DNA of 64,000 nt from Pseudacidovorax sp. NFM-22. GTDB taxonomy: Bacteria > Pseudomonadota > Gammaproteobacteria > Burkholderiales > Burkholderiaceae_C. The stretch lies in contig NZ_JACBFY010000003.1 of assembly GCF_021401245.1 (NCBI RefSeq), positions 682,001 to 746,000 of the forward strand, written 5' to 3'. Under the pieces are notes generated by a model, which saw only the letters and a program-made list of their open reading frames with translations, ran no database searches and was not told the origin of the DNA. The position numbers were made by a program, and so were the translations under genes. Shown here one piece after another: positions 49,589-58,984 of this stretch. The number at the start of each line of letters is the position of its first letter. Within the stretch, counting starts at the first letter, position 1.

Positions 49589-50536
49589 CTAACGATGATG
49601 CAGGATCAACAGTGGGTGTTCGCGCTCTTGCTCCAACGCTGCAAGATAGTGGTCGCCACTGAAGCTTCGGGTCCGGAGGTGGTCAAGCAGATAGGGCTTG
49701 GTCGCACTGGCATCCGTGCTCTCCCGCAACACTTTGATGGTCTCGCTTCCCTGCTGCATATCGCCATCGAAGGAGAGCGGCGTCAGCGGGTTGAACAACT
49801 GCTGGTACTGAGCGGCAACTTCTTCGCTAATTACCAGCGCGTGGCGCAGTTCGTTGTTGCGTATCTGGCAATCGATACGCAGTGCGTTGCAGTCCATAAG
49901 CGCCTGTACGAGCTCGCGCAGCATGGTCGAGCTGACTTTACCTGGCATGCTCAAGACAAGTTTGATCTCGTGACCGAAGAAGGCCGCCTGGTCAGCTAGG
50001 CGTGCTCCGATCTCCCGATACTCAACCGTCGGATTCTGGAGCGAGGCGGCGTTGCGTGCCCGGTCCATCAGGCTCTTAACCTGGGCCAACTGCTTCCCGA
50101 TTGCCCACTTCCGCTGATCTTCGAAGCCAGCCTGAACAACGTCCAGAATTTCCTTCATACGACCATCAAGCGCATTCATGCGCCTGTGCACGTGAATGAA
50201 CCCGGCGACACTGACTCCAACCCCAAGGAGGGTTGCACCCAGTGTTGAGACCTGAAGTGCCTGTAGTGTGCTGATCAGTACCCCGAGCTGTTTCACCTGG
50301 ACGGCGGTATAGATGCCGGTTCCCATGTTGGTCAGTTCCGAGACCATCGTGAAGGGTGTTGGTATTCCAGCAGTGACAGTTGATAACACGGAGTGCGCCA
50401 GCCCTGTCTCCTGGACGTGAGCGACGATCTTTCCTGTGGCAGCGTCCTTGAGAATGGTTCCGAAGCGGATCAGTTCGCCAGTGGAGATCTTGGCGAGCAA
50501 CTCTGCTGGTACTTCGAACGGAATGTGGTTCAGCAT
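49589..50536 (-). CDS. Unknown membrane-associated protein, third gene of WYL operon
   Basis: A 315-residue protein of no family known to me. Residues 1-50 form a compact N-terminal part. Residues 83-117 contain one or two hydrophobic segments (VSTLGATLLGVGVSVAGFI), flanked by MNALDGRMKEILDVVQAGF. The C-terminal 180 residues are helical. It overlaps the stop of the upstream gene by about seven bases. A membrane-anchored effector downstream of a WYL regulator is an arrangement seen in phage-defence operons, and this makes it a candidate effector. Confidence 0.75.
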   Translation of the reverse strand: MLNHIPFEVPAELLAKISTGELIRFGTILKDAATGKIVAHVQETGLAHSVLSTVTAGIPTPFTMVSELTNMGTGIYTAVQVKQLGVLISTLQALQVSTLGATLLGVGVSVAGFIHVHRRMNALDGRMKEILDVVQAGFEDQRKWAIGKQLAQVKSLMDRARNAASLQNPTVEYREIGARLADQAAFFGHEIKLVLSMPGKVSSTMLRELVQALMDCNALRIDCQIRNNELRHALVISEEVAAQYQQLFNPLTPLSFDGDMQQGSETIKVLRESTDASATKPYLLDHLRTRSFSGDHYLAALEQEREHPLLILHHR

Positions 50537-51195
50537 GGCCGGCTTTTCATCAACGTGACGGCGATTTCAGAGGTCTGCGCACAGAAGCGTTCAACAACGC
50601 TGTCAGGTCCAGCGAGCAGCCAAGTGTCGATGGCCGAGATGATTTCAGCTTCACGTCTAGGGCTGAAGCTCAATTTCGCGAGGCCGTCCGGACGTGCGCC
50701 AGAGGGCATGGTTGGAATGCGCAGGCGTTCTTCGAGGTCTGCTCCGGCTGTTGCGCTGAGTTGATGCAGCAGTGATTGTTGTTGCCGCATACAACGCTGG
50801 AGGGGAGGCACAAGTTCTTTAGAGAGCCACTCTTGCAGAGCCTTTTCCGCCGTCGGCGCCGTGACTGACTGGAGAAAGTGCTGGCGTCTTAGGTTGCCCC
50901 GCACATGCTCGCTAACTTGTGCTTGCAGCTGCAATGCCTCACTTGCCACCTTCACTTGTGCGCAATCTCGCCAATCCAGAACTGCTCGAACGAACATGAG
51001 CCGACTCAACCGTGCACCATCTACCAAGGGAATGATGGGTGCAAGAGCCGCCTCTTCCATGACCGGCTCTTTCTTCCGATGCGCGGTATCCCGTTGGCCC
51101 GATCTTCGGAACGAAGAAAGCGCCTCCATGAACTGCTTCAATCTCGCTTGCACAGGTTTCGATGCCGCTGCCGGACGCTTTGGATGGGTGCTCAC
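50530..51195 (-). CDS. Unknown helical protein, second gene of WYL operon
   Basis: A 221-residue, mostly helical soluble protein (PVQARLKQFMEALSSFRRSG, LQEWLSKELVPPLQRCMRQQ, REAEIISAIDTWLLAGPDS). No catalytic motif stands out. It starts inside the end of the WYL gene (51192-51195) and ends inside the start of the membrane protein gene, so all three are co-translated. It may be a sensor or adaptor between the regulator and the effector. Confidence 0.75.
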   Translation of the reverse strand: MSTHPKRPAAASKPVQARLKQFMEALSSFRRSGQRDTAHRKKEPVMEEAALAPIIPLVDGARLSRLMFVRAVLDWRDCAQVKVASEALQLQAQVSEHVRGNLRRQHFLQSVTAPTAEKALQEWLSKELVPPLQRCMRQQQSLLHQLSATAGADLEERLRIPTMPSGARPDGLAKLSFSPRREAEIISAIDTWLLAGPDSVVERFCAQTSEIAVTLMKSRPC

Positions 51196-52184
51196 GATGG
51201 TTGAGAGTCCTCGTTGTAAGGGGCGAGCGAGTTACCCAACGAACTGGTTCCAGCATCGGCCATGCAGCCGTTGAGGTAGGAACGCAGGCTTCGCTCAAGA
51301 TCGGCTTGCCATTCAGGCGGACTGACTATGCGGATATGCGGAATCCAGAACCGAACGACGGGTAGAACCTGGTTCGGATGTCCTACTGTGGTCGTTACCT
51401 CGAGTGCGCCGTCCTCGCCTTGCCGAGTAATGTTCTGGTGTGGCAACAGTGGCCGGCGGTGAAAGTAGGGTGCGGCCTCGGGGGACACCGCCAGCATGAC
51501 CGACCTCTCCTCCTGGGAGTGCCACACGCCGTCGAGTTGCTGGATCCACGCTTCCGTTTGTGGGTCCTTGTCGAACCGATCGTCGGAGCGAAGCACGCCT
51601 TCCAGTTTGCTCAATCCGAAGGTTTTACATTTGCCGTTGTGGACCGCCGCTAGATACCAAACTCCCTTCATATTGATCAGCCGGTACGGAGCGACGCTGT
51701 CGTAGACACGGCTTGGTCGGTCCGCCATTCTGAAACTGATCAACCGGCCTTCCGCTATGGCCTGCTGAAGCGCGCTGAAGACCTCTCCGTAACCGGATGG
51801 ATCTTGGTAGTGCGGTCCTTTGACCAACCAGGCGGGAGGATCCTGGCTTGCGAAGAGCGTGTTTAGGAACTCTTTTGACAGAGTAGGAAACATGCCCTGC
51901 AGACCAGTCAGTGACACGAGTCGGTCGACGTTGGTGTATGTGAGCCGGCCGAGAACTGCCGGGTCGATGCTGTAGCGCCCATCCTTCTTGACCCAGGGTA
52001 GGGCTCCAAGCCGACTGTTGAGGTCGCGCTGGATGGTTCGAAGATGGACGTTGAACTCTTGTGCCAAGCCTTCCGGCGTGACCGATTCACCCCTACTGAG
52101 CTTGATGAGGATCTCGGCAAGTCTCCGGGCAATCGTGTCGTGCGCGGGCAATGCCGTCCCGGTCTTTTTCATTGAGGCGGTCAT
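51192..52184 (-). CDS. WYL-domain transcriptional regulator
   Basis: A 330-residue regulator. The N-terminal HTH is in residues 20-60 (RLAEILIKLSRGESVTPEGL, AQEFNVHLRTIQRDLNSRL). The WYL domain follows (LINMKGVWYLAAVHNGKC, TFGLSKLEGVLRSDDRFDK), and the WCX-like C-terminus ends near VVRFWIPHIRIVSPPEWQAD. WYL domains bind nucleic acid or nucleotide ligands and often control defence operons. It is the first gene of a co-translated triad of unknown function. Confidence 0.93.
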   Translation of the reverse strand: MTASMKKTGTALPAHDTIARRLAEILIKLSRGESVTPEGLAQEFNVHLRTIQRDLNSRLGALPWVKKDGRYSIDPAVLGRLTYTNVDRLVSLTGLQGMFPTLSKEFLNTLFASQDPPAWLVKGPHYQDPSGYGEVFSALQQAIAEGRLISFRMADRPSRVYDSVAPYRLINMKGVWYLAAVHNGKCKTFGLSKLEGVLRSDDRFDKDPQTEAWIQQLDGVWHSQEERSVMLAVSPEAAPYFHRRPLLPHQNITRQGEDGALEVTTTVGHPNQVLPVVRFWIPHIRIVSPPEWQADLERSLRSYLNGCMADAGTSSLGNSLAPYNEDSQPS

Positions 52185-52235
52185 TGCTCCGGTGGCTTCG
52201 TTAGGCCAGGTGTTGTTATGTCGTCGGTTGATAGC

Positions 52236-52418
52236 TTAAACCGTCGGTTTGCCTATCCGGGCGCGCTTCCAGGCTAGGGCACCGATGGCGACCACAGCCA
52301 GCAATAAGGTCGCGGTCACCTTGAGGAAAGTAGTCACAACCGCTAGGGTGGTCGACATGGCACCAAACTTGACGAACACCCACGCCAGTGCGAGGGCAAG
52401 GCCGGCCAATACGAACAT
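52236..52418 (-). CDS. Small two-segment membrane protein
   Basis: A 60-residue protein with two hydrophobic segments (FVLAGLALALAWVFVKFGA, VTATLLLAVVAIGALAW) and a basic C-terminus (KRARIGKPTV). GGAG eight bases before ATG 52418 supports translation. It lies 51 bases upstream of the WYL gene in the same direction and could belong to that operon. The family is not recognised. Confidence 0.6.
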   Translation of the reverse strand: MFVLAGLALALAWVFVKFGAMSTTLAVVTTFLKVTATLLLAVVAIGALAWKRARIGKPTV

Positions 52419-52589
52419 AGTTTCTACTCCAAAGTTGAAGAGGCCTAACTATCGGTGGTGGTTGCGACAGGTGGTGTCGTTTCTGGCAGGCTGCAGTAAA
52501 AAATTCAGAGCACCACCGAGCCCCAGGATCGAAGTTGTGAAAACGTTGGTGCGCCTTTCCATGTCGCGTATTGAAGATCGTTGCATTAA

Positions 52590-53009
52590 TCATTTTTTTG
52601 GAAAATGCGCTTGGAGTTTTCGTAACCGCTCGGCCTCTTGGCGCAGTTTTATGGATCGTTTCTCGTTTGTCATAGCGCCGCTCTTTACGCTTTCTGTGGG
52701 AATTCCGGCCAAGCGTTGGCGCACTACCATTTGCCAACGCGCGCGTCCTATGGCGCCATTGGCGAACATTTCTGTGTAAAAAGGAATGCTGAATGCTGAG
52801 GCAATATCCTCAGGATCGTATGCCTTGAGCTTTGCACTAAGTTGCTGGGCAAATTCCAAATCGCCATCCAAAAGCGAGTCAATTTCGTTCATCCGGTATG
52901 TCCACTCGATGAACGCGCGCTGCGGATCTGATTTCCACAGAGCCTCCACCTGCTCGTTAGATAGGGACGAATCACACCGCTCAATGCTTCTGGGCGTATG
53001 GTCACGCAT
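52590..53009 (-). CDS. Hypothetical protein
   Basis: A 139-residue, charged, helical protein (QVEALWKSDPQRAFIEWTYR, DLEFAQQLSAKLKAYDPEDI, KRSIKLRQEAERLRKLQAHF) with notably lower GC than its neighbours. No family or motif recognised. ATG 53009 has GGAGCCTCCACG upstream on its strand. It is probably part of the acquired island to its left. Confidence 0.7.
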   Translation of the reverse strand: MRDHTPRSIERCDSSLSNEQVEALWKSDPQRAFIEWTYRMNEIDSLLDGDLEFAQQLSAKLKAYDPEDIASAFSIPFYTEMFANGAIGRARWQMVVRQRLAGIPTESVKSGAMTNEKRSIKLRQEAERLRKLQAHFPKK

Positions 53010-53052
53010 CGTGGAGGCTCCTTATCCGGTCGCAGTGCAGGGGCTTCGTAGC

Positions 53053-53407
53053 ATGCCAGAAATGTCGTCAGCCGCTTCCTGGAGCTATACCGCCGGCGCC
53101 ACGCTCTGGCCGCTATTGGTTGGCGATGACTGGACCGGCACCGCCACCTAAGGGCCGGCCTAGGTCGTCGCTTGAGACTACTCGGCCGAGGCCGCCCGCA
53201 TGACCGATGCCAAGGGCGTCGAGTTCGTCTCGCGTCAGCAGATCTTCACCGAGCGTGCGAATGAATATCAAGCAGGGCGACGTGATCCTGATTGGGTTGG
53301 CGGTTGACCTGAGCCCGCTCACGGCCGGAGTCGCCGAGGTGCGCGCCGTCATGCGGTGGGGTGACACGCTGGACCGCAAGGCCGACGACGTCCGTGTTTC
53401 GACCTGA
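53053..53407 (+). pseudogene. Phage structural-protein gene remnant
   Basis: Three reading frames in order give SSAASWSYTAGATLWPLLVG, then MTDAKGVEFVSRQQIFTERA, then NIKQGDVILIGLAVD with AVMRWGDTLDRKADDVRV and a stop. This order and pattern match a small head-tail-region protein of tailed phages as I recall it. Stops and frameshifts break it. No other phage genes are nearby, so it is a leftover of an old prophage. Confidence 0.65.
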
Positions 53408-53487
53408 GCCCCGCGCCGGTCCTCCCTAGCATTCCTCCGCATGCCTACGAAGGGCCAATGACGTTAACTCAACCGTGATGAGGCGTG

Positions 53488-56400
53488 TTAGCGAAAGTCC
53501 CGGCTCCCTGCGGAGTCAGCCAGCCGCCCCAGCAGCGGTGACAGGTCGGCAAGCCGATGCGCAATGAGGTTACGCACCTCGCCCTCCCGCTGCCATTCGC
53601 CCCGCACAGCGAGCAGCCGAGATCGCAGAAGCACCTCGCGCTGCTGCTCTCGCAGGCTCTTCCAGCAGATGACCTGCACCACGCCGGTCTCGTCCTCCAG
53701 TGAGATAAAGATCGTCCCATTCGCCGTGTCCGGCTGCTGGCGCAGCGTCACGATGCCGCAATAGCGCACCTGTCTGCCATTGGGCAGGTGATGCAGGTCG
53801 GCTGCGGTGCTGAGGCCCTTGGCCTTGAGCTTCTCCCGCAGCAATGCCAGCGGGTGGCGGCGCAGTGTCAGGCCAAGCGACCGGTAGTCCCACACGATCT
53901 CCTCACCTTCGGGCGCTTCGGGCAGTTCCAGATAGTCCTCACCCACCGGCGCGTCCTGCAGCAACACTGGCGCACGGCGCAGTGCTGCTGCGTCCCAGAC
54001 CTGCTGGCGCCGGTGGCCGGACAGGCTCATCAGCGCGTCGGCGGCCGCGAGGATCTTCAGCTCATGCTGCTCCAGACCAGCGCGGCGGGTCAGGTCTTCC
54101 GCGCTGTCAAACGGCGCCTGCTCCCGCGCCTGCACGATCCGCTGCGCCGACTCGCCCTTGAGCTTGTCGATCATGCGCAGGCCCAGCCGCACCGCAGGAG
54201 GATGCGGCAGGCCTTCTAGCGAGCAGTCCACCTGGCTGTGCATCACATCCACGGGCCGCACGACGACGCCATGCCGCTTTGCGTCCTGCACCAGCTGCGA
54301 TGGCGAATAGAACCCCAGGGGCTGGCTGTTGAGCATGGCCGCCAGGAACTCCGCCGGATGATGGCACTTGATCCAGCAGCTGGCGTAGACCAGCAGCGCA
54401 AAGCTGGCTGCGTGACTTTCCGGAAAGCCGTACTCACTGAAACCCTTGATCTGCTCGAAGATGCTCTTGGCGAAGGCCTCGTCGTAGCCACGGTCCGTCA
54501 TGCCGTTCACGATCTTGTCGTAGTACTGCTGCAGCCCGCCCTTGCGCTTCCACGCGGCCATAGACCGCCGCAGCCCGTCCGCCTCGCCCGGCGTGAAGCC
54601 GGCAGCAAGGATGGAGATCTGCATCACCTGCTCCTGGAACACGGGAACGCCCAGCGTGCGACCCAGCGCTTCCTTCAAGGCTTCGCTCGGATAGGTGACC
54701 GGCTCCTTGCCCTGGCGCCGGTTCAGGTAGGGATGGACCATGCCGCCCTGGATGGGCCCCGGCCGCACGATGGCGACCTCGATCACCAAGTCGTAGAAGC
54801 AGCGCGGCTTCAAGCGCGGCAGCATGCCCTGCTGGGCCCGGCTCTCGATCTGGAACACACCCACCGTGTCCGCCTTGCAGATCATGTCGTAGGTGGTGCT
54901 GTCCTCTGCCGGGATGTCCTGCATCTCGAAGCGGTAGCCCCTGCGCTGCCCGATGAACTCCAGCGACTTGCGGATGGCTGTGAGCATGCCCAGGGCCAGG
55001 CAGTCCACCTTCAGCAGGCCCACGGCATCCAGATCGTCCTTGTCCCACTCGATCACCGTGCGGTCCACCATCGAGGCGTTCTCGATGGGGACCATGCGGG
55101 CGAGCGGGCCGCGCGTGAGCACGAAACCGCCCACGTGCTGCGACAGGTGGCGCGGAAAACCCATCAGCTGCTGCGTGATCGCTACGAGTTGGCGCACCTG
55201 CAGGTCCTCGGGATCGAGGCCGACCTCGGCCCAGGCCTCCGGCCGCACCTCGCGTCCATCCCACCACTGATGGCCCTTGGCCAGGGCGTCCACCGTCTCC
55301 AGGTCGAAGCCGAGGGCCTTGCCCACGTCCCGGATGGCCGAGCGCGGTCGGTAGCTGATCACCGTCGCCACGAGGGCAGCCCGATCGCGCCCGTACTTCT
55401 GGTACAGGTACTGCATCACCTCTTCACGGCGCTCATGCTCGAAGTCGATGTCGATGTCCGGCGGTTCGTTGCGCTCCCGGCTGATGAAGCGCTCGAAGAG
55501 CACGGACATGCGCGCCGGATCCACTTCGGTGACGCCCAGGCAGTAGCAGACGACGCTGTTCGCAGCGGATCCGCGGCCTTGGCAGAGGATGTGCCTAGAG
55601 CGGGCGAAGCGCACGATGTCGTAGACGGTCAGGAAGTAGTGGTCGTAGTGCAGCTCGGAGATGAGCGACAGCTCGTGCTCGATCTGCTGCTGCACCTTGG
55701 CCGAGACGCCCTCCGGCCACCGGCGGCCTGCACCTTCGTACGTGATGCGCCGCAGATAGGAGGCCGGGGTCTCGCCTGGTGGCACGACCTCGTCGGGGTA
55801 CTGGTAGCGCAGCTCGTCCAGCGAGAAGTCGCAGAGCTCCGCCACGCGCAGGGTCTCGCGCAGCAGCGAGGCGGGGTAGAGCTGGGCCAGGCGCAGCCGG
55901 GTGCGCAGGTGGCGCTCGGCGTTCGGTTGAAGGGCCAGGCCGCATTCCGTAAGTGGCTTGCCAATACGGGTGGCAGTCAGCACGTCCTGCAACGGTTTGC
56001 GAGAACGCACGTGCATGTGGACATCGCCCCCAGCCACCACGGGCACACCGAAGGCGTTCGCCGCCTGGCGCAACTGGTGCAGCCACATCTCGTCGCCCAG
56101 CACCCGTTCGCGCAGCGCGACCAGCCAACAGCGATCCTCGAAGCTCGCCTGCAGCCAGTCGGTGAGGGCGTTCAGGTGGTCAGAAGTGGTGCCGCGCGGT
56201 GGGGCGAGCAGCACCAGGCAATCCTCGAAGCGCTGCTTGGTCAGATGGCCGAAGGTCAGTCGGTAGGTCCCCTTGTCCGCGCTGCGCCGCAGACCCGTGA
56301 TGAACTCGCACAGGTTGCCGTAGCCCTGCAGGTTGCGCGCCAGGACGATGAAGGTGAACGAGGCCTCGTGCTCGACCTTGAACTGTGCGCCGATCAGCAG

Positions 56401-56589
56401 CTTGAGTCCTATCTCCTTGGCCGCAACATGCGCCCGCACGATCCCGGCCATAGAGCATTCGTCGGTCAGGGCTAGCGCGGAATATCCCAGCTCGTGGGCG
56501 CGCTCAACCAACTCTTCAGGATGGCTGGCGCCGTGGAGAAAAGAGAAATTGGAGAGACACCAAAGCTCGGCGTAGTGGGAAAGCGCCAT
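53488..56589 (-). CDS. dnaE2: Error-prone DNA polymerase DnaE2 (ImuC)
   Basis: A 1033-residue C-family polymerase. The PHP domain begins AELWCLSNFSFLHGASHPEE. The palm has the catalytic acidic residues in NEPPDIDIDFEHERREEVMQ. QGRGSAANSVVCYCLGVTE and SEYGFPESHAASFALLVYAS are polymerase motifs. A C-terminal OB domain follows (CGIVTLRQQPDTANGTIFI). It does translesion synthesis in the SOS response with ImuA and ImuB. It starts nine bases after imuB in the SOS operon. Confidence 0.96.
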   Translation of the reverse strand: MALSHYAELWCLSNFSFLHGASHPEELVERAHELGYSALALTDECSMAGIVRAHVAAKEIGLKLLIGAQFKVEHEASFTFIVLARNLQGYGNLCEFITGLRRSADKGTYRLTFGHLTKQRFEDCLVLLAPPRGTTSDHLNALTDWLQASFEDRCWLVALRERVLGDEMWLHQLRQAANAFGVPVVAGGDVHMHVRSRKPLQDVLTATRIGKPLTECGLALQPNAERHLRTRLRLAQLYPASLLRETLRVAELCDFSLDELRYQYPDEVVPPGETPASYLRRITYEGAGRRWPEGVSAKVQQQIEHELSLISELHYDHYFLTVYDIVRFARSRHILCQGRGSAANSVVCYCLGVTEVDPARMSVLFERFISRERNEPPDIDIDFEHERREEVMQYLYQKYGRDRAALVATVISYRPRSAIRDVGKALGFDLETVDALAKGHQWWDGREVRPEAWAEVGLDPEDLQVRQLVAITQQLMGFPRHLSQHVGGFVLTRGPLARMVPIENASMVDRTVIEWDKDDLDAVGLLKVDCLALGMLTAIRKSLEFIGQRRGYRFEMQDIPAEDSTTYDMICKADTVGVFQIESRAQQGMLPRLKPRCFYDLVIEVAIVRPGPIQGGMVHPYLNRRQGKEPVTYPSEALKEALGRTLGVPVFQEQVMQISILAAGFTPGEADGLRRSMAAWKRKGGLQQYYDKIVNGMTDRGYDEAFAKSIFEQIKGFSEYGFPESHAASFALLVYASCWIKCHHPAEFLAAMLNSQPLGFYSPSQLVQDAKRHGVVVRPVDVMHSQVDCSLEGLPHPPAVRLGLRMIDKLKGESAQRIVQAREQAPFDSAEDLTRRAGLEQHELKILAAADALMSLSGHRRQQVWDAAALRRAPVLLQDAPVGEDYLELPEAPEGEEIVWDYRSLGLTLRRHPLALLREKLKAKGLSTAADLHHLPNGRQVRYCGIVTLRQQPDTANGTIFISLEDETGVVQVICWKSLREQQREVLLRSRLLAVRGEWQREGEVRNLIAHRLADLSPLLGRLADSAGSRDFR

Positions 56590-56598
56590 GGGGGTGCC

Positions 56599-57909
56599 TC
56601 ACGCAAAGACGCCCTGCAGGAACCAGGCGCTGCGCTCGTCGTCCAGGCGGGTGTGGAACACCCACAGCACGCCGGCGTGCTCGCTCAGCGCCACCCAGTA
56701 GTCGCGCAGCACGTTGGCGGTGGACTGCTCGCCCCGGTCGTCAGAGAGTCGATGCCACCAGCCGCCTTCGACCCGGTGGGGGCCCGACAGCATGATGAGC
56801 GGCCCTTGGTAGATCGGCCGGTCGCCGCGCACCGCCAGCTTCAGCGGCTGGGGCAGCATGAACGTGGGCTGCGGCAGCGAGACGTCGTGCACGGCCTTTC
56901 GAGGCAGCGGCTGGTCGGCTGGCTGCCAATGCACCATCCACTCCATGCGGTGGTCTGCCGCGGTCACCGGGCGCAGCACGCGCTCGGGCCCCAGGCGGGC
57001 GGCGACCCGCTCCAGCACCAGCGCAAGGGACTCGCCGCTCTGCGCCGGGTCGGGGAGCAGGGCGGCGCTGCGCTCCTCCATCGGTTGCACCTCGTCGGCG
57101 ATCAGTTCCAGATCGCCCACTGGCGCCTTGAGCTCGACCTTGGCCAGGTGCTCGGCCAGCAGGCGCGACAGGTGCTCGACGTTGCGCGTGACCTCGGCCG
57201 TGCGCACGGTGAGTTCGCCGCCGTCACCGGCCGTCTTCGAGCGCATGACGTCGTGGCACCACTTCAACGTGATGGCGGTCGTGCCGCTGCGCCGGGCCGC
57301 GAGCCAGCCGCACAGCTGCAGCAGCAGGCGCCGCGCGCCGAAGAGCATGGCCGGGGCCAGTTCGACCCGCGACATCAGCTCCAGTCGCTGGGCGAAGCGG
57401 TCTGCGGGCTGCACCCAGGCGTGCGTCTCAGGCCGCAGGCCGTAGGCCTGGTCCATGGCGGTCAGCAGGCCCGCATCGAAGCGCCGGCTCAGGCCGCCGC
57501 GTGGCAGCGCCCGGACGTGACCCAGGTTGCGGCAGCCCAGCCGGGACAGCGTGGCCTCATGCGCCCGGGCGGCGCTCAGCGCATCGAAGGGCAGGGCATC
57601 CAGCACCTCCGCCAGCGGCTTGCTGAAGCCGTTGGTCTGTCCAGCCCGGGCCAGCGCCAGGGCGGCCAGGCTCGTCGGTGCCCAACTGGGCACCCGCAGA
57701 TCGAGTTCCGCCGCCTCGTTGCGCACGCGCTCGACCAGCAGGCGCTTGCCGCCGAAGAGGCGCGTACTCGCCGACAGCTCCATCGCCAGCGCGGAGGCCT
57801 CCAGGACCGTGACGCGCGGTGTGTACTGCATGGCCCACTGCGCAGCGCCGTGCAGCAGCTCAGTGGAGGGCGTGTTCTCGAGTGCGGGGAGCAGGGCTGC
57901 CCACAGCAT
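56599..57909 (-). CDS. imuB: ImuB, Y-family polymerase-like protein
   Basis: A 436-residue Y-family protein (HGAAQWAMQYTPRVTVLEAS, LSRLGCRNLGHVRALPRGGL). It lacks the usual catalytic DE-rich motifs, as ImuB proteins do, and serves as a hub that joins ImuA, DnaE2 and the beta clamp. ATG 57909 has GGAGG six bases upstream and lies inside the end of imuA (50-base overlap). Confidence 0.93.
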   Translation of the reverse strand: MLWAALLPALENTPSTELLHGAAQWAMQYTPRVTVLEASALAMELSASTRLFGGKRLLVERVRNEAAELDLRVPSWAPTSLAALALARAGQTNGFSKPLAEVLDALPFDALSAARAHEATLSRLGCRNLGHVRALPRGGLSRRFDAGLLTAMDQAYGLRPETHAWVQPADRFAQRLELMSRVELAPAMLFGARRLLLQLCGWLAARRSGTTAITLKWCHDVMRSKTAGDGGELTVRTAEVTRNVEHLSRLLAEHLAKVELKAPVGDLELIADEVQPMEERSAALLPDPAQSGESLALVLERVAARLGPERVLRPVTAADHRMEWMVHWQPADQPLPRKAVHDVSLPQPTFMLPQPLKLAVRGDRPIYQGPLIMLSGPHRVEGGWWHRLSDDRGEQSTANVLRDYWVALSEHAGVLWVFHTRLDDERSAWFLQGVFA

Positions 57910-58666
57910 GCGAAGCCTCCTTGGCTTGGGTCAGGCGGCTCGGCGTCAGTAGCCGAGGCGTGAGGATGGAAGACAGGCCGCCCGGAATGGAGGGCAAACG
58001 AAGCGGTGCATCCATGGCAGGGCCACGGCGCTTGAAGATGTCGACCTCCAGCTCCCAGTCCAGCCGGAAGGTTGCGTGCAGGCGAAGCGGAGCGGCCGAC
58101 GAGTCATGCCGGGCGGCTTCCGGCCTGCACAGGAAGACGGGGGCCTTGCAGGCGAGGGCGCAGACCTGCAGGCGCCGGATCTGCTCCTGGCGGGCCTGCG
58201 GCAACCAGGCCACGATGGCGCCGGCGGCGTCGGACTTGATCATCTGCTCGGTGACCCACAAGCGCTCGGCCGGCGTCTCAGCCTTCACCCAGATCACCTG
58301 GGCCGCGCCGATGCCGGCATGCAGCAGGCCCGGCAGGTGCGGTGGCTTCGGCGGGCCCACCAGCACCACCTGGCCGCCGGCCGCGGCGACGTGGCCAAGC
58401 ACGCCACCGAGCAGGCGCCATTCGCAGACGGCGGGCTGAGGCGCCAACACTTCGGTGAGCGAGCGGCGGGGCCATCCGCCGCCGGGCAACTGAGCATCCA
58501 GCGCCGCCCAGCCGGAAGGCACCGTCTCGGTGACCTGGCGGCCCAGCTCACTGCCGCGCCAGACGCCCTGCGGGATCTCGCCGGGCGTCGGAATGGCGCG
58601 CGGTCTCGCGGGAGCCATAGGGGGTGGATCCGGCTCGGACCAGTGGGGCAGGGCAGCGGCAGACAT
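57860..58666 (-). CDS. imuA: ImuA, RecA-like mutasome protein
   Basis: A 268-residue protein of the ImuA family (SulA/RecA-like): VPSGWAALDAQLPGGGWPRR, GGQVVLVGPPKPPHLPGLLH, ERLWVTEQMIKSDAAGAIVA. ATG 58666 is the first start downstream of the LexA box; eight codons further upstream lie within the box and are excluded. It is the first gene of the SOS operon. Confidence 0.92.
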   Translation of the reverse strand: MSAAALPHWSEPDPPPMAPARPRAIPTPGEIPQGVWRGSELGRQVTETVPSGWAALDAQLPGGGWPRRSLTEVLAPQPAVCEWRLLGGVLGHVAAAGGQVVLVGPPKPPHLPGLLHAGIGAAQVIWVKAETPAERLWVTEQMIKSDAAGAIVAWLPQARQEQIRRLQVCALACKAPVFLCRPEAARHDSSAAPLRLHATFRLDWELEVDIFKRRGPAMDAPLRLPSIPGGLSSILTPRLLTPSRLTQAKEASHAVGSPAPRTREHALH

Positions 58667-58678
58667 GGGATTGTTAAA

Positions 58679-58694
58679 CTGTATGTGCATACAG
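58679..58694. promoter_or_regulatory. LexA (SOS) box
   Basis: CTGT (58679-58682), eight bases ATGTGCAT, ACAG (58691-58694) matches the CTGT-N8-ACAG LexA consensus. It lies 13 bases upstream of the imuA ATG, so LexA directly controls the imuA-imuB-dnaE2 operon. Confidence 0.9.
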
Positions 58695-58984
58695 TATCTG
58701 ATCCAGCGCCGGTTTGGAAGGCGCGCCGAGCTGAAAACTTCGTGAGCGGCCTCTAGGATGGCCAGCTTCGCGGAGCTGTGGCCGTGATCAGCACAGCCAA
58801 AGAAAAGGCCTGCTTGGGGCAGGCCAAAGAGATCGCGAGGGAGGAAATCTCAGGTCGAAGGGAGTCGAACTGATTGAAAGGTGCGACCTCGTTGTCATCC
58901 TCTCACGGTGTGCTTTGTCCAGCGCCTTTCTTCGTGGGAAGCGGCGAGACAAAAGTCTCGTGATGCGGTCCTATCATGAGCTGC

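Noticed and set aside
54238-56475. A 745-codon open frame on the plus strand
   Set aside because: It is antisense to dnaE2, with a His/Gln/Arg-rich shadow composition and no domain.
58838-58880. A tRNA-like stretch with AGTCGAACTG near the SRAP gene
   Set aside because: GGTCGAAGGGAGTCGAACTG resembles part of a reversed tRNA T-arm, but no acceptor or anticodon stem can be built around it. At most it is a tRNA fragment.
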